Source: Oreohelix idahoensis
Taxonomy: Eukaryota > Mollusca > Gastropoda > Stylommatophora > Oreohelicidae
Direction of reading: 5' to 3'
Length of the DNA: 64,000 nucleotides
NCBI GenBank assembly: GCA_024509875.1
Contig: JAMPIV010006391.1
Span: 124,001-188,000 of the forward strand
Shown here: positions 41,401 through 53,400 of the stretch, in pieces
Layout of the letters: the number at the start of each line of letters is the position of its first letter
Position numbering within the stretch: the stretch's first letter is position 1
Notes under the pieces: model-generated
Seen by the model: only the letters and a program-made list of their open reading frames with translations
Database searches by the model: none
What the model was told of the DNA's origin: nothing
Program-made: the position numbers and the translations under genes

Positions 41401-44400
41401 TATGTTATTCCTAGAATGGATCTACAGAGTCGTTTGCCTTTAGGATTTGTATCGTAGAAGAAGGATTCCTACGAGTGGAAGAAGTTATTGATTACCTTAT
41501 GCACATGTTTTAATATGCTGTTACAACAATGCCAGAAGCGTGGCATAGAATGGGAGAGGTTAGTCAACTGGAATCTCTAACCTGTTCGTATTATCGTGTA
41601 TGACTTTGTTTGAAACTATATGCTATCTAACGTTATGTTTTGGAGAACGTATGGGATTGTGAAGTATGATATGGAAGATTTTATCCTGGAGTATGAATAC
41701 GTTACCATGATAGACGTCCTTGAGAGAAGGTCAACGGACTTGAATGAGAAGAATATTATACGGTAACAGTTTGTGATCCTTAGTCACTTGAGTCAGAGGA
41801 CTTTATGGTAGAGAATCTTCAGGAACTTTAAAAGTAATTACCATTATGCTGATGTATGATCTTTGCGCCTGTGACGATGTTAGTCTTGTCCATTCCGTCT
41901 GTGTCATGTTGAATAAAATCGATGTACAGTCATCACTGACTTATGTACTGCCAGTACTTGCCCAGTTCACTACTTGTTGAAGTTCGTTGGAAGAATATTG
42001 TTGACATTCGTTCATTTTAACCATTCGCGTTTGAAGCTACCTCTTCACCAGTATAAACTGTACTCAACCATAAAACGGAGTCAACAACTGCATTAAACAG
42101 ACGATTTTTTGGGTTTATTCGTGATAAATTAAAAACAATGCTCTAAACGTTAAGGTGGCATGGCAGTTACAATTTTGCAATGCTCTGAGCGTTCTTCTAG
42201 AGTCAAAGAGTTAATGCAGTGTATATTTGTTTTGTTACTTTCTTCTTTGCGCAAAAGAGATCGGGCGCAATTGAATTGATTTCACTTTGTATTATTATTT
42301 TCACCCTTGTCATTACAGATTTAAGAAGAGTTGAAATAATACCAGTTTAGATTAACTTACTGTCACCACACTCTTCTCAGACTTCCTCAGTGTGTGTCCT
42401 ATCCATAGCCAGCGTTGTAAACCATTTACTGTCATTAAAAACAGTGAGACTCTTTTTTGTTTTTTAGAATGGAGAATTAAATGAATAAGTGTCACTTTCT
42501 GTTGTTCCTTCAGTAACATGGGAATGGAGAAGGGAAGATTGCATGATTGAAATTGTAAAATTGATATCACATGCTACAATTTGATGATTATTATCAAATG
42601 CTGCACAACAATTAATATAAATAACTGACTCATAGGTCAAGTCTCTGTTTGACCGTGACCCTGAATGGAGGTGCTGGCAGACGGGCTTTGAGCTGTTTTA
42701 CCTGGGCTTTGAGGTTCTGAAAATAAGGGAGGTTTTCTTCTCCACCTCTTCCTACTTTTGTGATTACAGGTGAGCTGACATTTAGAATCTTGGTTACTTT
42801 CACCTCCATCTGAAACGTTGGGTCACAACATGACTTTATATGAGAAGGTGCAAGTCATCATCTTTTTCTTTTAACTCTTTGACTCTGCAATTATTTTCCA
42901 CCCTGTGCCGTAATTTTAATTTGTGATAGACTAAAAACAACACTCAGGGAGTTGTTTTGACATGGGGTATCAAATCTGACCAACGCTCTGAGCGTTGTTC
43001 CGGAGTCAAAGAGTTAACTCCCAATAGAGCATGTAGCCACCAGTGTAGCTGGTCCTCTTGCAGGACGTCTGCATTAAGCAGTCACGAGCTTTTGCAGTGG
43101 TAGCTTATGTAGCAATATGTTTTACGTGATGAAGTGGCCAGCCTCAAGCACCATCTCATATTAGTCATTCACCTTGTATGACATGCCTGAGGGAGCAGTG
43201 GTTTTGTTCATTCTTTGTCTTATCAGAGACACAACCCCCCCCCCCCCCCCAAAAAAAAAAAAAAACTACAGTGGGTAAAGTGAAGCTATGATCTTACTAT
43301 ACAGCCTGCAGAGCTGGGTTATTATTAAGTTTCTTTTCCTTTTGGTTTGGCAAATTTTTAAATGAGTTTTAAAACTTTTTTAAGTGAGCTGTAATGTACA
43401 GGTGAGTGTCAGATTTACAGAATGGTTAGTGCGCTGGACTCTCGCGGCAAAGGTGCCTAGTTAGATTCACGGTATTGTCACGCTCCAGTTTACCCACTGA
43501 ACTGGGTACCCTGACTTTGCTTTTCAGTTAGAGAAGGAAACTGGTCACCCCCACCTCTCAATGCTGGACCTAGTGTAGTGAAGTCTCTAACACTTCACTC
43601 CCCTATAGCAGTATCTGCTATGGGACTACATTCTTTACCTGTAATAATCTAATGATCCTCCGTAACCATACATCACTGAACATTTGTGTGTTGAGTTAAA
43701 GAACTTCCGTAACCGTACATCATTGAACATGTGTGTGTTGAGTTAAGGAACTTCCGTAACCATACATCACTGAACATGTGTGTGTTGAGTTAAAGAACTT
43801 CTGTAACCATACATCACTGAACATGTGTGTGTTGAGTTAAAGAACTTCCGTAACCGCACATCATTGAACATGTGTGTGTTGAGTTAAAGAACTTCTGTAA
43901 CCATACATCACTGAACATGTGTGTGTTGAGTTAAAGAACTTCTGTAACCATACATCACTGAACATATATAAAAGGTAAAGGAACCCGTTATACGCCCATT
44001 GAGGCATATTGAGAATATGGTGTTAGGTCCATATTATCTTGACCGTCGGCACACGAGGGGTGATGTGGTCGGCATCACGCCGGCCGCCTTAACCTTCCCA
44101 GAGTTGCTCTGATACCCATTTGGGGCTAGGTCGACCCAGGAGCCGTTTGTGGCCTAAAAAATTCCCGCTTCATCTGGGGATCGAACCATAGACCACTGCG
44201 CTAGGAAGCCAGTGCACTAAACTGAACATATGTGTGTTGAGTTAAAGAACTTCCGTAACTGTACATCATTCAACATGTGTGTGTGTTGAGTTAAAGAACT
44301 TCCGTAACCATACATCATTAAACATTTGTGTGTTGAGTTAAAGAACTTCCGTAACCATACATCATTGAACATGTGTGTTGTTAAGTCCTTTTTGCGCGTG

Positions 44401-47400
44401 GGAGTTTAGTGTGTGAGACTCTCACATGCCCGTCTAATCTTGATAGACGCACATGTGAGCGCATCAAATATAGATGTACATTTTTAAATAGTTATGCGTA
44501 CTTTTCGGCATCATCATTGAATGCAGATGATGCACTTTTGTTGCGTCGATTTGTTGCTATACAAATCATACCCTTGAGGCATTGTAATATTTCGGTCATC
44601 GTTGATGGACGCATATTTTTGGTGTTCTTTCTGTAATGTAAAGAGAAGACCCATACTTATTAATATATTGAAGTACTCAAGAGTTTCATTCCTGAGGGAT
44701 TGTTCCAGGAATTCATCTACATTCATAATTATTGCCAGTTAACGGCACGTTTCAAGGTCTCTTGCCTCAAAGGCCCCGGAGCCCTATTTGTCTAGGTAGG
44801 ACTTCCATTGTATCTGTCATGATCAATGGCTAATGCGTCCCTCTGATATTAGGAGCGAGTATACATATTAAAGTAATCTGCATAATCGGCAATTCGACGA
44901 AGTTTTTCCGAATTGGTCAAGACATTGACTGTATTTTTATGATAACTGGCGTTCTCAAACAGAGGTCATATCATAATAATAATAATAGCCCCTTCAGTCA
45001 TAACTGACTATGGGAATGCGCCCCTGAGGTGACAGCCCTCAGCTGCTTATTTTCCTGGTGCTCCTTTCGACGTTTTCTCCTCACCTCTGCTTCTTGTGTT
45101 AGCCTCTCTTCGCCCAATCTGAGGTGGTGCCGTAAATAGCATCGCCACTTAGTGCAATCGGCAGCTTCATCCTCCCATGTTGCTGGATCCATGTCCAGTG
45201 CCCTCATATCTCTCTTGCACACATCTTTGAACCTCAGCTGTGGTCACCCAACTGTTCTCTTGCCATCTGCTAATTGTCCGTAGAAGATATCTTTTGGGAT
45301 GCGACCATCATCCATGCGGCGAACATGGCCAAGCCAGCGAAGTCTGCGCTGTCTGAGAAGCGTATACATACTTTGAAGGCCAGCACGTGACAACACCTCG
45401 ACATTTGTCACTTTATCTTTCCACGAGATGCCGAGGATGTGGCGTAGACACCGCAAATGGAAGGTATTGAGCCTTCTTTCTTGCTTAGCATAGGTCGTCC
45501 AGGTCTCGCTGCCATATAGGAGTGTGCTGGTGACGCAGGCATTATATACCGCAGCTTTGGTCTTCATTGTGAGTTTAGAGTTTCCCCAAACACGCGATAT
45601 GAGGCGGGCAAAGGTAGCTGCAGCTTTGCCAATGCGGCTGTCGATTTCTGTATCCAGTGAGAGTTTGTCATTGATGGTAGACCCTAGGTATGTGAAGTGG
45701 TGCACCACTGCCAATTCATAGTTATCGATAGTGATAACTGGTGCAGCACCCACATCCTGACTCAGCACATTTGTTTTCTTTAGACTTATTGTGAGGCCAA
45801 AGTCCTTGCATGCTTTAGTGAAGCGATTCATCAAGCTCTGAAGCTCCTGTTGGCTTTGAGTGACGACTGCAGCATCATCAGCGAACAACAAGTCTCTTAT
45901 AGTGACCCTTCTGATTTTTGTTTTTGCCTTCAGCCTTGAAAGATTAAACAGACGGCCATCTGACCTAGTGTGAAGGCATATTCCTTCAGTTGCATCTCTG
46001 AGTGCATGTTTCAAGAGTAAGTCAAAGAAGATTCTGAAGAGGGTCGGAGCCAGAACACAGCCTTGTTTAACGCCACTTCGTATATCAAAGGGCTGTGACG
46101 TGCTTCCAGCATATTGGACTGTTCCCTTCATGCCGTCATGGAATGACTTTATCATTTCCAGCATTTTAGAAGGGCAGCCTATTTTCAGGAGGATTTTAAA
46201 GAGTCCATCCCTACTAACCAGGTCGAATGCTTTTGTGAGGTCTATAAAGGTGATATATAATGGTCTTTTCTGCTCTCTTGATTTTTCCTGAAGCTGGCGG
46301 AGAGAGAAGATCATGTCTGTTGTTGATCTGCCAGCTCGGAATCCACACTGTGACTCTGGATATATGCGTCCTGCTATGCTGTCATATTGATGCCACTTCA
46401 TCCATACTTGATGTCATGCTGTTTTGATCGTCGTTCCTGTGTTCCAGTAATAAAATATTGTCGATGTATCACATGGGTCCAGCCTGCTTAATCTTCATGT
46501 TGGTCAACCATAAGACCCAGTCGTTGAATTTTCACTAACATTGGCCTATCCTTTCGGCCCACAGTAATAACATTCACGTTGATAAATAATAGGTCGGCTA
46601 CCACTATAAGCCAGACGCTTCTGGCAACACCCTTGTCAGGCAAAGATCAACCCACACACACCACAGTTACAATTGGAAGACAGCAGTAACATGTGTGTTG
46701 AGTTAAAGAACTTCTGTAACCATACATCACTGAACATGTGTGTGTTGAGTTAAAGAACTTCCGTAACCGTACATCACTGAACATGTGTGTGTTGAGTTAA
46801 CTCTTAGTATACGAGCGGCCTTCTAGAGAGGCCGATGATCGATCCCCGTCAATAGCAAAAATTTATAGCTGAATGTATGTTTCAAACCACTGATCAATTT
46901 AGTTACGTGCATGATGTAGGGGTTTCATTTCTTCACATTTTGATATATAACACTTATGTTATCTTTATAAATAAATTATTTATTGCAAAATCTGTAATGG
47001 TAGTCGTGAAAGGCAGCTCGTATACTAAGAGTTAAAGAACTTCTGTAACCATACATCACTAAACGTGTGTGTTGAGTTAAAGAACTTCCGTAACCGTACA
47101 TCATTAAACATTTGTGTGTTGAGCTAAAGAACTTCCATAACCATGCATCATTGAACATCTGTCTGTTGAGTTAATGAACACCAATTACTGCCCCAGAGAA
47201 TTCTACTTTCATTATTTACAGCCAATATTCTAAATTTATCATCGTTATCATTTTTCTTTCGCTCCCTATGGAGCACGAAGCTACCACTGCAACTGATCCC
47301 TTTATAGGAAGCATGTACAAAGCATTAACTTGCTCTAGCAGTGGTGGTAACTGTAGCAGTATGTTTTACATGGTGAGGTAGTTAATCCCATGCACATTCT

Positions 47401-50400
47401 CATATTATTCACCTTTTACGGTGTGCCAGGGGGATCAGTAGTGCTTTTCTTTCATTGTTTCATCAGTGACTTTCAGGAACTACACGGGACCATCTGCTTA
47501 CTTAAGTAAGATAAAATCGTCCGACAAGGCATCTCTCAAATATTTTGTTGGGACCGAAGACGCAGCAAAAGAAATGAATGCAGTCAGCGACTCATAGCTT
47601 GACTGCTTGCGTCAGGGTCAGCGAACCATGGCTGACCAAGACCCTACTCCACCTCCAAGTGGTGGTCCTGGAAACAGGCTGCATCACTGCTGTCTGGCAG
47701 AGAGAGTAGGGATCGAAAAGGGAAGGCAGACCCGGTCCCAAAAAATACAGTACTGAAGTCAGATATGTCGGGCCGAAAGGCGCAAATATCGCAGCTTCAC
47801 TGTAAACGGCGGCACAACGCAACCAGCGTCCTTTTCAGGATGAACGAGGAAGAAGGAAGAAGAAATATTTTGTTGACAAGGCAAAAAAGGGAGAGAATTC
47901 ATCATTATCACTTTCTCTTTTTGCTCCTTTTGAATCATGGAGCCACCACCGCAGCTTGTTCCATTTGCAGGATGTCTGCACCAAATGTGCTCTTGCAGTA
48001 GTTTCTGTAGCAATTTGTTTTACATGATGAGGTTACCAGCCTCATGCAGAACCTAATTTTAGTAGCTCCAGGTTTTTTAAGTCCATATTCTGAAATTTTT
48101 TAAAAATCTCTTTGTTTTTGTGTATGTTTAATCCGTGCAGTCAGTGTCGTATCAAGTGCAGCATAGACAGTGAGTGGTCATTTCTTGATGTGCTCAACAG
48201 CAAGATATTGGAGATAACATTCCCTACAGACTCTCTCAAGTTTTATGTCACAAACAAGGATGGCCCACAGTTGCAGGTGTGCATTGGTGAATGTGACCTG
48301 CTTTTTTTTTGTATTTATTTATTTTTTTGGGGGGGGTTTTTAGATCAGCACTGTCAATGTGCATTTTTTTAAAAATTCACTAGGTTTTATATATCATAAT
48401 TTTTCATGAACATTTCTAAACCAGTATGCAAGGTTCACACGCTTTCATTCAGCTTATCACTGAAACACACTGCTCATCATATTCCCATTTTACTCTCCCT
48501 TCTAGTTCTGTCATGATATCTTACCTTCATGAGGTCCTTAATTTGGTTTGATTTTGGATTGTTAAGGACTATCTTCATCAGTGCACATGGACAACTCCTT
48601 CAGTGCTGTGATCTCCTTCCTTAGATCACACAAGGAGGATCTCAGCACAGTGCACAGGCTCCGTAACACCTGCGAGAATCCCAGTGTGGGCATATAGGAG
48701 TCACGCATTCTGTAAATATTTTTGTGGTGGGTAGGTTTCTAATTTTTAAATTTTGCCAGGGCAGCAGCCTTATGGCCTACTCTTTACGATTTCCAGCTGC
48801 CGAGGGATTTTTAACGTGCGCAACTGGCCCATGGGACCTCCTATTTTTTAGCCCTTAAAATCCTTAGATAATTAAAGAATGGTACTGCTTCTCCCTCAGA
48901 CATGTCATATAAGGTTGCCAATATAAGGTTTTCTACGAGGCTCACAGAGGAGCTACAGAGCATTTTAAGTCAAAATAGCATAAACATGAACATTGGGATT
49001 ATTCTATACTCGTATAATTTATGTTCCCCTGAATCTAAATCTGTAAAAATTAGTTGTCAGAACACATTCTAATTAGGAATTTTTTGATTTTGTAAATAGT
49101 ATTTTCTTCAGAAATGATGCTTTTCCCATGAAGATTTTCTCAGAACCTTGTTTTATGCAAGTAATGTTCTTATAACTTCTGCATTTTTGTGTCAATCAAT
49201 ATCAGATTTGGCACAAATACTTTCCATAGGATAATAAAACTTTTATCAGATGCGTTTTTTGATATCTTATGAACATTTTGATTTATTGGAAATAATGTAA
49301 AAGTTTGAAAAAAAGGTGATTATTTATAGATCACTTAAAATATTTAAAACTTTAAAATTATATATCTCAAAATCTACTTCTGGTATCAAAAATCCAATCT
49401 GACAAAAGTTTTAAAATATAATGATAAACATTTTGTTTAAATTTGGTAATGATAGATTAATAAATAGAAAAGCCTTAGGAAATTGAAATAGAACAATATA
49501 ATCCAATATGGCAGCCGTTTCCATGACAACTGATGATGTAATACCATCAAACTTTTCATTATGCGTATCTATGATTGAAGTAGGTTAAGTCTTAGCATTT
49601 TTATTGAAATGCTGTGATTAATAACGAAAATAGCACTTCAATGTAGCTCCTCCCCTTAAAAAAGTTGCTACAGAAACCACTGCAGAAAGAGTATGTAAAT
49701 ACTTGATGCAGGCTTTCTGAGAGGAACTAACTACAGTGGTGTCTCTCCATGCTCCATGAGGAGTAAAATGGAAAATTGTGATGATGATGTGTTCCTTGGT
49801 CTTTCTGTGTGTAATACATGTAGGCTTCTTATCAGTTATGCTAGAGATTGGTTGCCACAAAGTATGAGCAATTCAGTAGCATCTCTTACATATTCTTGTC
49901 TGTCATTTAGAGTGCTTATGTCATGTCATTTCACACATGTCTCCCTATTTTTATTTTCTTAACGTCCCCTAGTACCCAGTTTGTGGGATTATTCTGTTTA
50001 ATCGTCTTTAATTATAGCTGTATTATGTTTTGTGTTATCTTGGCTCTTCAGGATTTGCTCTGTGCATAAAAATAACGCTTTGCATTTATGTTTAAAATGT
50101 TAATTTAGTATATTGTTCTTGATCTCCATAGGTTTTCCAATGTTTCTTAATGAAGAAATAAAATTGGTCTTGCCCATACTATTCTTTCTTTTACATCTGC
50201 ATCTGAACATTTTGTCTGACTTATACCACTGCCCAGGGTTGTTGTTGTTTAACTAGGACTGCTGAGTTTCTCGTTCTTCTGCAGCCAATATTAAGTTGAA
50301 GACTCCTTGGTATTATCTACACTGTAGATCTAGGCTTTTCCTGTGGCTTTTCTGCCATTCTGAAACATGTTGAGTTGAAGTCATGAGCTCCAGTTTCTCC

Positions 50401-53400
50401 AGTTTGGCTGGCATTTGAAAGATCATCACATCTGGTCCAAAGCTAGGAAGAAGAAGCACGTAGCATGTGTGCATTCCTCACCATCCAAGACGGCTCTCCA
50501 AATATGCAGAGCTAAAATACTATGCTCTGGTTCTGGGCTCTCCCAAGGAATTGTCATGTCCACACAGAGCCACTTCTCAGCTCCCCTTACCCATCATGGG
50601 TCCATAGTGAGATCCTACATGCAGCCAACCAGGTAAATAGCCAGAGTTACGTTTGGGGCTCAAAGTGACTCCTCCAAGCTTAGTGTGGGTTCTCTACATG
50701 TTTCACCACGGGGAATTCCTGGAAATGTGTGGATGATTTCAAGAGTCAGTGAGGATGTAGTTAGCCTCACTGACAGATTTACTTCCACATGTGAATACTG
50801 TAGCATTGTGCTTAGCTGGTGGTCATAAAAGGATGACTCCAAATATGCCTCCATGCATGCCCAAGATCGTAAAATTAGTCTCCTCATCCAGTGGAGTTCC
50901 TCCAACGAAGCAGGGTTATTTTCACCATTATCTGTTATCACTTTAGGTTTTGTTGCATTTATGTGTAGTTCAACTGGTGACAGAGGTTTGGATTTTATCT
51001 TGAAATTGTTTATAGCTGTAGGTCATCAGTGCCAGGTCTTACCCCAAGAATGGATCTTCGGCTGCGTTTATGATTTACATTGTAATTTATATTGTTTTCC
51101 CTAAATGAATAGTGTGATAACAATTGATGACCTTTAAAAAAAGTTTTTGTTAAAGACATGCAGCTTTGTGCTTTAATTGTCTTCAGCTTTCATTTGTATA
51201 TCATTATACTTCATTGTAACCACATTTAACTTCACAGAATCTAGATCTATCCAAACCTTCAAGCATAGTTTACAGAGAAGAGGTAGCAACCACAAAATTG
51301 CTGGTCAAAATTGTTGAGCATGTGGACAATCTGCTACAGGTTTGTTGGTTTAGAGCTACATGTATTCACAATGTTATGACACAATGCAGTGAAAAGTTCA
51401 CATACAAAGTACTGTAACATAATTATTTTGAAATAAATACTCCCATCTGATATGAAGATCTGCTACGCTATAATATTTCAAATGTAGATACATAACAATA
51501 TTGCTGTTGCAGGGCTAAGCAGGGTATGTCACCAATGTTGCAAAAATGATGATAAACAGTCTATAAGGCTTAGCTTTGCCTGGCTAGCAGGAGTCTATTG
51601 CAAACAAAAAGGAACATAAAATCAACTGTAATCTGCAAACACTGTAGAACTCCAAAGTAGAATTAAATCTTCTTCTTCTTTGATTCATAACCGCCAACCG
51701 TCAAAGCAGTAAGCGGCCATCACGCCTGGTGGCGTCTTGTAGGGCAGCAACAAATTGATTCCACTTTGCTCGGTCGGCGGCCATCCTTCGTACAGTGCCC
51801 CAACTGTGGTTCATTCTTTGCATCTCAGCTTCCACAGTTTTCCGCCAAGTTGTTTTTGGTCGGCCTCTCTTTCGCTTTCCCTCGGGGGTCCATAGCATAG
51901 CTGTTCTTGCGATGGTATCAGGGTCCCTTCTGAGGACATGGCCAACCCAACTCCAGCATCTGTCAGCTATGATGGTGTGCATGTCCTCCTGGTTACTCTG
52001 AATAAGTAGTTCTTGGTTGCTGATGGTATTTGGCCAAAAGATTCGGAGAATTTTCCTTAGGCAGATTGTGTGGAAGGAGGACAGTTTCGACATTTCCTTC
52101 TCTGTTACTCTCCAACATTCCGCACCATAGAGAAGCACAGAAAGTACTCAGCTCTCATACAGTCTTAATTTGGTGTTTGTGCTGTACTGGGAAGACTTCC
52201 AAATGTTGTTGAGAACTGCAAAGGCTGTTCTCGCTTTATTCATTCTGTTGTTAATGTCCTTGCTTGTTCCGCCGTCAGGTGTTACTATGCTTCCTAGGTA
52301 AGTAAATGTGTCTGTCTGTTCTAACTTCTGGTTCCTTACTGTTATTGGCTCAGGATTGCCCACATTTAGTGTCATGACCTCTGTCTTCTTCAAATTGATG
52401 TTCAGGCCAACCTGCTGGCCATACTTATTCAGTCTATCGGTTTTGTCTTGAATGTGTTGGTGTGAATGCGCGAGTAGTGCAATGTCATCTGCATATTCCA
52501 AATCTTCCAGTGTAGAAAACGTTGTCCATCTAATTCCTCTTGGACTGCCCTCTGTTGTCTGGCGCATCACCCAATCTATGACTGTCAAAAATAATGTTGT
52601 TGATAAGGGGCATCTCTGTCGTACTCCTGTTTTCACTTCGAAAGTTACATTACTCGATCCAACACTGCACGTAAAGTTAGAATAGAGGCTTTTTATAATG
52701 GAAACAATGCGGCTGGGAATTCCATAAGCCCTCAGAATTTTCCATAGGCTGACCCTGTGTATGCTGTCGAAAGCCTTTTCAAAATCAACAAAGTTAATGT
52801 ACAGCTGTCTCTGCCATTCTGAGCACTGCTCTATAATGTTCCTGAGGGAAAATATATGATCTGCACATCTTCTGTTCTTTCTGAAGCCCGCTTGTTCTTT
52901 CCTCAGTTTATGGTCAACTGCTTTTGAAATTCTCTGGATGATTATCCTGCCTAGTATTTTGCTGGGAACTGAGAGGAGGGTAATTCCTCTCCAGTTGTTG
53001 CAGTCTGCTAGGTCGCCCTTCTTGGGCAATTTGACAATTATTCCTTTACTCCACTCTGTTGGTGTTGTCTCAGTTTCCCAGACTTGTGCAAATAGTGGTT
53101 CTAATAGTTCTGCTGCTAGTTCAGGGTCTGTCTTGAATAGCTCAGCATTCAGATTGTCGTGACCAGGCGCTTTTCCATTTTTTAGCCCTTTGATAGCTGT
53201 GATAATTTCTTCTTTTCGTGGAATGTCTGTATTTACGTCTAAGTCACTTTCAGCCTCAGGAACATTCAGCTGAGTCTCTGGTGGTTCCTTATTCAGTGTT
53301 TCTCTGAAGTGCTCTGCCCATCTTGTTTCCTGCCCCTGTGCTGTGGTGATGAGATTTCCTTGCTTGTCTCTTACTAACGTTATGTTGTTTGCACCTCGTT

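Larger units (their letters stand above)
30841..42086 (+). mobile_element. Gmr1-like Ty3/gypsy LTR retrotransposon, 11.2 kb
   Basis: LTRs at 30841-31917 and 41017-42086 start TGTTACGTACATTTATTACC and differ at about five sites, so the insertion is young. 5-bp target duplication ACTGC (30836-30840, 42087-42091). A polypurine tract AAGGGGAGGTGATAAGGGAG precedes the 3' LTR. The pol ORF has integrase before reverse transcriptase, the order known for Gmr1 elements. Same orientation as LRRK1. Confidence 0.93.
29430..42210. mobile_element. TTAA-flanked DNA transposon, split by nested insertions
   Basis: Ends CTCTTTGACTCCG and, inverted, CTAGAGTCAAAGAG; both flanked by TTAA (29426-29429, 42211-42214), the piggyBac-type target. 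Removing the LINE-C copy (29681-30163) and the LTR element (30841-42086) leaves about 1.0 kb. Subterminal wording (CCACCCTGTGCCGTAATT; GCTCTGAGCGTT) is shared with the MITE at 42875. No transposase recognised in the remainder (30173-30835). Confidence 0.82.
43645..47180. repeat. 47-bp minisatellite with three insertions
   Basis: Unit TAAAGAACTTCCGTAACCAT + ACATCACTGAACATGTGTGT + GTTGAGT. Blocks of units at 43645-43967, 44221-44390, 46690-46800 and 47032-47180 are one array, split by an S2 SINE, a 2.3-kb segment with a LINE, and a TTAA MITE. Confidence 0.92.

Noticed and set aside
45524..46291. Small + strand frames inside LINE-E
   Set aside because: Antisense shadows of the reverse transcriptase frame.
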